Under the pieces are notes generated by a model. That model had not been told where the DNA came from, made no database searches, and saw only the letters and a program-made list of their open reading frames with translations. Below are positions 7,039-12,510 of a stretch of DNA of 15,293 bases, piece by piece (the first letter of the stretch is position 1; each line of letters begins with the position of its first letter). The position numbers and the translations under genes were made by a program. The DNA comes from JAUMBM01 sp964441755 (GTDB lineage Bacteria; Bacteroidota; Bacteroidia; Chitinophagales; Saprospiraceae). The stretch is from NCBI GenBank assembly GCA_964441755.1, contig CAYTVG010000039.1, positions 1-15,293 of the forward strand. Direction: 5' to 3'.

Positions 7039-7920
7039 TTAGTTGATTCGGATGTATACCCAGAAGTTCATGTTGACGGGGCGGGTTTCGGCACCGCCGG
7101 CGTCGTTGATGGTGATACCTGTAGTCCTATTGCCTGTTGTATAACTACCGCTCCCGAGACTATCACTGGCTACCCCCCGATCATTCGCATTATCCGATAC
7201 GGTAGTATTTCTGAAGCGATCTGTGTAAGAGTGGTTGTGCCCCGGATCCGTTATTGGGTGATTATGGCTTTTAAATTCATCCGCCTGCACAGTTCCTACC
7301 TGAGAACCACTTGTACGCCCCGGATCCCTGTCTGGCGAATTGGGAAATTCCTGTGCCCGCAGAAAAGTTCCCCCCACATCCGGCAAGTTAGCCAGGCCTG
7401 TAATTTGCGCCAGCAGATCACTACCCGCCATAGGGCGCCCATCCAGCGGCACCCAGCAGTCTCCATTGACTGCAGCGAACTGCGAAGGATTGAGGATTGA
7501 GTACTTAATGTCACCCACTGCACCTGAACACACTACCTTTTGTGCTACATTTGAAGCGAAAGTATAAGGTGCGTAGGTCATCTCCGTACGCGGAATGAAC
7601 TCAAAGTTGCCAATCCGTACACCCAGAAAAAGAGTGCCGCTGAAATCAGCCCCTTCCAATGGTGCTACGCTGCCCAGATAGTGACTGTAGATGCCTCCAA
7701 CGACCTCTACCGCTGCCTCTTCTTCCCAGAGGTGTGTGCCGCCCATCTCTTCTCTGTACAAGCGAAACTTCACCGCATAAGTACCATCGGCCACCGATGC
7801 CCCGTCGGAATTCTTCAGTGTCCCCTGGATACTGATGCGTGCAGGTGCCTGGGCAGTCAACTGCATACCTGCAAGCAACAGCGCGAAAGCACAAACAAGA
7901 TGTCGCAATGCTTTTTTCAT
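7039..7920 (-). CDS. Exported protein with phage tail-collar-like C-terminal domain
   Basis: 293 residues from the ATG at 7920; an in-frame TTG two codons upstream is less likely. The N terminus is a signal peptide (MKKALRHLVCAFALLLAGMQLTAQ), with no lipobox. Residues 26-125 form an N-terminal module often seen on exported bacterial proteins (ISIQGTLKNSDG, DGTYAVKFRLY, LFLGVRIG, MTYAPYTFASN). Residues 135-293 resemble tail-collar/short-tail-fibre tips: GDIKYS, WVPLDGRPMAGS, LPDVGGTFLRA, two H-N-H triplets (219-221, 228-230) and the ending GGAETRPVNMNFWVYIRI. In phage T4 gp37, H-x-H triplets bind iron in the fibre tip; metal binding here is inference. It has no T9SS sorting domain, so it is periplasmic or released by an unknown route. 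It lies 48 bases upstream of the giant surface protein on the same strand, probably as first gene of a two-gene operon. No phage structural genes are nearby, so it is unlikely to belong to a prophage. Confidence 0.82.
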   Translation of the reverse strand: MKKALRHLVCAFALLLAGMQLTAQAPARISIQGTLKNSDGASVADGTYAVKFRLYREEMGGTHLWEEEAAVEVVGGIYSHYLGSVAPLEGADFSGTLFLGVRIGNFEFIPRTEMTYAPYTFASNVAQKVVCSGAVGDIKYSILNPSQFAAVNGDCWVPLDGRPMAGSDLLAQITGLANLPDVGGTFLRAQEFPNSPDRDPGRTSGSQVGTVQADEFKSHNHPITDPGHNHSYTDRFRNTTVSDNANDRGVASDSLGSGSYTTGNRTTGITINDAGGAETRPVNMNFWVYIRIN

Positions 7921-8032
7921 GATCAAGTGTTTTTTTGGTTAAAATTTTTCGAATACTGTGAGTAAAATGGATGGCTCCAAAGGATAATGAAGGCCATCGA
8001 TAAGTCTTCAGGCCGGACTTTCTCCGACACCA

Positions 8033-8096
8033 CAAAATTGGCCCGCGAGGCTGAAAAAAAATGGCAAATAGCTTATCTGTGGCGGCAAAATTGGCC
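8033..8096. repeat. 11-base direct repeat, 53-base spacing
   Basis: CAAAATTGGCC occurs at 8033-8043 and again at 8086-8096. The start-to-start spacing of 53 bases is close to five helical turns, which would put both copies on one face of the DNA. The second copy runs into the palindrome at 8092-8116. They may be regulator binding sites; chance cannot be excluded. Confidence 0.45.
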
Positions 8097-8116
8097 TGCA
8101 GGCGGCCTGCAGGCCA
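8092..8116. promoter_or_regulatory. 25-base perfect palindrome, candidate operator
   Basis: Arms 8092-8103 and 8105-8116 are exact reverse complements around one central base (G at 8104). Each half contains CCTGCAGG, itself palindromic. It ends 31 bases before the -7 element of the regulator gene, just upstream of where a -33 box would lie, a position typical of an activator or repressor site. As DNA it suits a dimeric protein; as RNA it would have no loop, so a hairpin role is less likely. Confidence 0.6.
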
Positions 8117-8147
8117 GCTGACAGTCTTTTTTTAGCCAATGAAAAAG

Positions 8148-8155
8148 TAAATTTG
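8148..8155 (+). promoter_or_regulatory. Bacteroidota-type -7 promoter element for the hybrid regulator
   Basis: TAAATTTG matches the TAnnTTTG consensus exactly. It lies 112 bases before the ATG at 8268, implying a leader of roughly 100 bases. No good TTTG is found about 19 bases upstream; a T-rich stretch (8127-8133) is there instead. A weak -33 box would fit a promoter that needs an activator. Confidence 0.5.
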
Positions 8156-8267
8156 TAGGCAAGGGATATGCATACTGCGCGGACTTAAGTTTGGGGTATG
8201 GCAGCTCAGCAAAATCAGCAACCACCGCCCGGCAACCGCTGTCTGGTATGCCACATAATATGACCAC

Positions 8268-11200
8268 ATGATTCTCCGAATATTCCATAGTTTATTTTTC
8301 CTTCTCTGCTTCGCTGCCCTGCCGCTGGCCGGGCAGCGCAGCGGTCCATGGACCAGCGATATGCCGGCTGCGACACCCGCTCTGAGCCCTGTCTACCACC
8401 ACTGGGACCAGCAGGACGGGCTGCCCTCCTGGAATATTGACGTATTCCTGCAGGACAGCCGGGGGATCATGTGGATGGAAACCAGTGCGGGGCTCGTCAA
8501 TTTCGACGGATTCAACTTCAGGCTCATTCCGACCGCCTATACAGCGCAGCGGTCGGAAAAAATCCTCGGTCTGGCCGAAGACGTGCACGGCAATATATGG
8601 CTGATGCGACCGGAGTCGGACGGCTATACCGTAGATGTGCTGCACTACGCCACCGAAGAAGTAGTACCCCTGCACGAATACCTCTCCCTGAAAGATCCGG
8701 TCAAAATACCCCTGCGCAACGGCTACCTGCACTACTACAACATCGGCGGGAAAATCTGGATAGGCTCTGTCTACGAGGCTTATTTATACGACGGTCACTG
8801 GCAGAAGATCCTTCAGCGCAGTGAAAAGGACACCAACAAATGCGTTTGGTATCCTGCCCCCGAGGGGTTTTGGCTTTGGGAGAGCGACAGGCCTGATCTC
8901 CAATGGATCGATCAGCGCGGCCAGATCTGCGGCAGTTTCCCTATGGATACCGGAAAAAAAATGCAGGCCAGGTGGCTCGACCACGATCTGTCGATTTGGG
9001 TTGTACAAGAATCACAAACAGGCGATGGCCCGATTGAGTACGTTCGTTTTTTCCCTGAGCAGCAAATGCTTCGCAGGCAGAAGACGCTCATTCCGCCCAA
9101 AACACCCTGGTACAGCCAGCGAATTCTCGGTCCTCACAAGGACTTATTCATCCAGTTTGGCTACCGTATGACAGAATACAATGACAGTCTGTACTTTGGG
9201 ACGCTGCAGTACCCCAGGCAAATCAACATGACCAAAAATTTTCCGGATGCCGCTATCTCCGGCAATTTTTATTTCGACCGGTCGGGAGCACTTTGGTGCG
9301 TAAGTCTGCGGGGCTTGCTGCGCCTTGAACTCAAATCCTCGCTGCCTTTCCGGCAGTACTTATCAAGTGAAAGAACACCCAACAGCACGCGGGGGCTGGC
9401 CCGGCACGAAAATCGGCTCTATGTCAACAGCTACTCGGGTGCCAAAGTGATTGAGCTCTCTTCAGGCCGGGCATCCCCTTTCCCCTATACGGGCAATCAA
9501 CTGGGCATGGGTTTACTGGCTGATGAAGAGGGGGTCTGGATAGGCGGTTTCAACCACTATGCCCTCTACAAGAAATACAATGGACAGACGGATATATACC
9601 CGCTTGCCAATCCGACACTGCAATCTTTTCAGGTATATACCTTCCTTAAATCCCCTTATAACGCACTCTATGCAGGTACATCCAATGGTCTTTACCTGCT
9701 CGATAAAGGCAGCCTGCGCAGTCAGCATCTGCTTGCCAACCTGAATATCATCTGTTTACACGAAAATCACCTCGGTATCTGGGCGGGGACGCCGCAGGGG
9801 CTTTTTTTACTCACCAAAAAAAATGCAGGCCCGACGGCCAGGCTGCAGGCAGCCTGCAAGCTGGACAAGGTATCTGTCTCGCATATATATGAAGATCCGG
9901 CGGGCATTTTCTGGCTGGCGACTAAGGGCAGCGGGCTGATTCGCTGGGATCCGGCCAGCCGGCAGACCCGGGCATATACGACCCGGCAGGGGCTTTCGCA
10001 CAACAATATTCATGCCGTATACCCCGACGATCAGGGCCACCTTTGGCTCCCCAGCGATTTTGGCCTTATGCGCTTTCACATTGAGTCGCAGTCGATCCGA
10101 ACCTTTTACAAAGAGGACGGCATTGCCGACAACGAGTTCAACCAGCTCTCCCACGTGCGCGCTGACGATGGCAGGCTTTTTTTTGGCGGCATCAATGGCA
10201 TTACGGCCTTTTACCCCGAGCAAATTCCTGTCAATACAGACAGCCACCTGCCCCTGCACCTGATTGAAGCCCGGACTTTCAACATTCGGCAGGGAACCTT
10301 TGCCTACCAGGCGCGCAATGCCGCTGCGCCCCGACAGCTTTTCATTCGCCCCTCCGACGCTTACCTGGACCTGCGGCTCTCTCCGCTGCTGTTTGAAGAG
10401 CGGTCTCAATTTTCTTACTATTGGAAGATTGAAGGCTTTCACGACAAATGGATTCAGCAGACCACGCCCAACATACGCCTGAGCCGGCTGCCCTACGGGC
10501 GCCACCAGCTGCTCGTAAAATTTACCCGCCTGGGCAACCCCAATGCCAACAACCTGCTCCGCCTGCAGGTGGTCATGCTGCGCCCTTTTTACCTCCAGCT
10601 TCCCTTTCTGCTGTTGGTAGCCGGTACCGTTATTGCTGCTGCTTTCCTGCTCAGCTACCTGCGCAACCGGCAGCTGCGGGCGGCCAACCTGCAGCTTGAA
10701 AAAGAGGTCAGCCTCCGCACCCGCCAGATTGAAGAAGACAACAAGCTGATCAGCCGGCAGGCCAGCGACCTGCGGGCGCTGGACGAAATGAAGTCGCGGT
10801 TTTTTACCAATGTGACCCACGAACTCCGGACGCCCCTGACGCTCATTCTCGGCCCTCTCGAGCGCGTGCTCAACCAGCCTACCCGGCCTGAAAAAACGGC
10901 CGAATACCTCATGACCATACAGCGCAATGCGCTCAAGCTACTAAACCTCGTCGATGAGTTGCTCGACCTCTCCAAGATGGAGTCGCAAAAACTGCAGCTA
11001 CACGAAAAACCCTGCCTGTTGTATCCTTTTTTTTCCCGAACCATCGAAGCCTTCCGCCCCTATGCCGAGCACCAGCGCGTCAGGCTGGTACTCAATTACC
11101 TGTGCCCCGAAAATCTTTGCATTGCCATGGACGTCCCCAAGTGGGAAAAGATCATCAGCAACTTGCTCAGCAATGCCCTGAAGTTTACCCCCCCGGCAGG

Positions 11201-12317
11201 TGAGATTGTCGTTATTGTCCGCCAGTCGGACCGGCAGCTTATCGTGGAAGTGACTGACACGGGTCAAGGTATCGCAACCGAGGACCTCCCCTTCATTTTT
11301 GACCGGTACTTTCAGTCCAAGTCTACCCAATCAAATCTGCAGGGAGGCACCGGCATCGGCCTCTCCCTTTGCCGGGAATACGTGCGGCTTTTCAATGGTC
11401 AGATCAGTGTGCAGAGCCAGCCGGGTCAGGGTGCTACTTTTACCATCGTTTTTGTCCCTGTTGTCCTTCCGGTACCCGGTGTTTCCGTTGAGACGGTCGC
11501 CAGGGCTGCTGTGCAGCCAGCGGCACCCAAAGAATCTGCAGCGCTAAGCCAACGCCCCACCCTGCTGCTGGTTGAAGACGACAAAGACATGCTCGACTAC
11601 ATCTCCGGCATTCTCAGCGACGATTACAACCTACTGACTGCCAGCAACGGGCAACTCGGCCTGAACATGCTTGACAGCCATACAGTCGATCTGGTCCTCT
11701 CGGACGTCATGATGCCCCAGCTCGACGGATTTGCCCTGCTGGAAAGAGCGAAAGAGCGCTTTGGCGACCTGCCTTTCATCCTGCTGACTGCCCGCATCGA
11801 CACAGCCGATAAGCTTCATGCACTGCAGTTGGGCGTAGATGACTACCTCACCAAGCCCTTCGTTGAGGCCGAGCTCAAAGCCAGGCTTTCCAACCTGCTG
11901 GCGAGGTATGATACGCGCCGCAAACTTCGGGCCGAGTCGGCGCTGGTTGCTGCGCAGCAGCCCGACGAGCTGCAGCAGGAGGCCTTGTTGCCTTTTGATA
12001 AAAAATGGCTACAGCAGCTCGATGACATCATTCATCCCAATCTTGGAAACCCTGCGTTTTCAATCTCCACGCTGGCGGAGAAAATGAATATCTCCGACCG
12101 CGGCTTGTACAACAAAATCAAAGCATACACCGGCCTTTCACCCAACCAGTATCTCATCGAAGTCCGCCTGCTAAAAGCCCGGCAGCTGCTGGAAACCAAA
12201 GCCTATCAGACGGCTGCTGAAGTTTGCTTTGTGGTTGGCTTTAAGTCGCCCCCTTACTTTTCCCGTATTTTTAAAAACAGATTTGGCAAGCTGCCTTCTG
12301 AGGTGCTGGGGCGGTAG
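8268..12317 (+). CDS. Hybrid two-component system regulator: propeller sensor, histidine kinase, receiver and AraC-type DNA-binding domain
   Basis: 1349 residues, the usual length for this family. N-terminal signal sequence (1-22; FHSLFFLLCFAALPLAGQ). Residues 44-665 form a two-component-regulator beta-propeller with repeats such as DSRGIMWMETSAGLVNFDG, EDPAGIFWLATKGSGLIRW and DDQGHLWLPSDFGLMRF. A Y_Y_Y domain (701-770), a transmembrane helix (about 777-798) and a coiled coil (800-840) follow. The kinase is intact: His851 in VTHELRTP, N-box Asn969, DTGQG (997-1001), GGTGIGL (1026-1032). The receiver has acidic Asp1104/1105, phospho-acceptor Asp1146 in LSDVMMP, Thr1174 and Lys1196. The AraC helix-turn-helix region covers about 1266-1347 (LAEKMNISDRGLYNKIKAYTG; GFKSPPYFSRIFKNRFGKLPSE). 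It senses a periplasmic ligand and controls transcription directly. Family members often switch on neighbouring polysaccharide-utilisation genes, but no SusC/SusD or glycan-degrading enzyme is visible here. The target is inferred to be one or both adjacent surface-protein loci. Confidence 0.95.
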   Translation: MILRIFHSLFFLLCFAALPLAGQRSGPWTSDMPAATPALSPVYHHWDQQDGLPSWNIDVFLQDSRGIMWMETSAGLVNFDGFNFRLIPTAYTAQRSEKILGLAEDVHGNIWLMRPESDGYTVDVLHYATEEVVPLHEYLSLKDPVKIPLRNGYLHYYNIGGKIWIGSVYEAYLYDGHWQKILQRSEKDTNKCVWYPAPEGFWLWESDRPDLQWIDQRGQICGSFPMDTGKKMQARWLDHDLSIWVVQESQTGDGPIEYVRFFPEQQMLRRQKTLIPPKTPWYSQRILGPHKDLFIQFGYRMTEYNDSLYFGTLQYPRQINMTKNFPDAAISGNFYFDRSGALWCVSLRGLLRLELKSSLPFRQYLSSERTPNSTRGLARHENRLYVNSYSGAKVIELSSGRASPFPYTGNQLGMGLLADEEGVWIGGFNHYALYKKYNGQTDIYPLANPTLQSFQVYTFLKSPYNALYAGTSNGLYLLDKGSLRSQHLLANLNIICLHENHLGIWAGTPQGLFLLTKKNAGPTARLQAACKLDKVSVSHIYEDPAGIFWLATKGSGLIRWDPASRQTRAYTTRQGLSHNNIHAVYPDDQGHLWLPSDFGLMRFHIESQSIRTFYKEDGIADNEFNQLSHVRADDGRLFFGGINGITAFYPEQIPVNTDSHLPLHLIEARTFNIRQGTFAYQARNAAAPRQLFIRPSDAYLDLRLSPLLFEERSQFSYYWKIEGFHDKWIQQTTPNIRLSRLPYGRHQLLVKFTRLGNPNANNLLRLQVVMLRPFYLQLPFLLLVAGTVIAAAFLLSYLRNRQLRAANLQLEKEVSLRTRQIEEDNKLISRQASDLRALDEMKSRFFTNVTHELRTPLTLILGPLERVLNQPTRPEKTAEYLMTIQRNALKLLNLVDELLDLSKMESQKLQLHEKPCLLYPFFSRTIEAFRPYAEHQRVRLVLNYLCPENLCIAMDVPKWEKIISNLLSNALKFTPPAGEIVVIVRQSDRQLIVEVTDTGQGIATEDLPFIFDRYFQSKSTQSNLQGGTGIGLSLCREYVRLFNGQISVQSQPGQGATFTIVFVPVVLPVPGVSVETVARAAVQPAAPKESAALSQRPTLLLVEDDKDMLDYISGILSDDYNLLTASNGQLGLNMLDSHTVDLVLSDVMMPQLDGFALLERAKERFGDLPFILLTARIDTADKLHALQLGVDDYLTKPFVEAELKARLSNLLARYDTRRKLRAESALVAAQQPDELQQEALLPFDKKWLQQLDDIIHPNLGNPAFSISTLAEKMNISDRGLYNKIKAYTGLSPNQYLIEVRLLKARQLLETKAYQTAAEVCFVVGFKSPPYFSRIFKNRFGKLPSEVLGR

Positions 12318-12322
12318 TTGGT

Positions 12323-12343
12323 TCAACTTTCGATCAGTTGAAA
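12323..12343. repeat. Small hairpin just after the regulator stop
   Basis: TTCAACT (12323-12329) pairs with AGTTGAA (12337-12343) around a 7-base loop. It lies 5 bases after the regulator's stop and directly before the main terminator stem, so it may help 3'-end formation. There is no T-run of its own on the plus strand. Confidence 0.35.
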
Positions 12344-12375
12344 AAGCCGGGCCGACAAATGTCGGTCCGGCTTTC
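12344..12375. terminator. Bidirectional intrinsic terminator between converging genes
   Basis: AAAGCCGGGCCGAC (12344-12357) pairs with GTCGGTCCGGCTTT (12362-12375) around the loop AAAT: 14 pairs with one G-T wobble. On the plus strand it ends in TTT, 26 bases after the regulator stop. On the minus strand the stem is followed by TTTTT, so it can also end the converging T9SS gene, whose stop is about 135 bases away. The remaining DNA to 12510 shows only a 7-bp AT-rich stem at 12435-12453 and no gene. Confidence 0.85.
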
Positions 12376-12510
12376 TGGTATTTATCTATTCCACGTACGT
12401 GTTTTTCTGGTAAACTTAGTACATACTCGAAATCTTTTTACCCGAAGTAAAAAACTCCCGAATAATCGCCAGACTGACATAAGGTGATCCAGCTTCATCC
12501 TGAAACCCTG

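Larger units (their letters stand above)
7921..8267. promoter_or_regulatory. Divergent intergenic region between the collar-domain gene and the hybrid regulator
   Basis: 347 bases without a supportable gene. It must hold the promoters of both divergent transcripts. Visible structure: an 11-base direct repeat (8033-8043 and 8086-8096), a 25-base palindrome (8092-8116), a T-run (8127-8133) and a TAAATTTG element for the rightward gene. No clear -7 element is seen for the leftward operon. Each direct-repeat copy read on the minus strand contains CAATTTTG, one mismatch from TAnnTTTG, so either could serve, weakly. Confidence 0.6.

Noticed and set aside
7921..7926. In-frame TTG two codons upstream as the start of the collar-domain gene
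   Set aside because: The ATG at 7920 gives a standard signal peptide beginning MKK, whereas the TTG start only adds two residues.
8073..8288. 71-codon minus-strand open frame in the divergent intergenic region
   Set aside because: It overlaps the start of the regulator gene, covers the palindrome and promoter, and has no recognisable protein features.
8954..9831. 16-base direct repeat AAAAAAAATGCAGGCC at 8954-8969 and 9816-9831 inside the regulator gene
   Set aside because: The copies are in different reading frames and made largely of an A-run plus a common local motif; chance is the simplest explanation.
12393..12402. CACGTACGTG palindrome followed by TTTTT between the converging genes
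   Set aside because: A 10-base palindrome without a loop does not form a terminator hairpin, and palindromes of this length are expected by chance; the stem at 12344-12375 explains termination.
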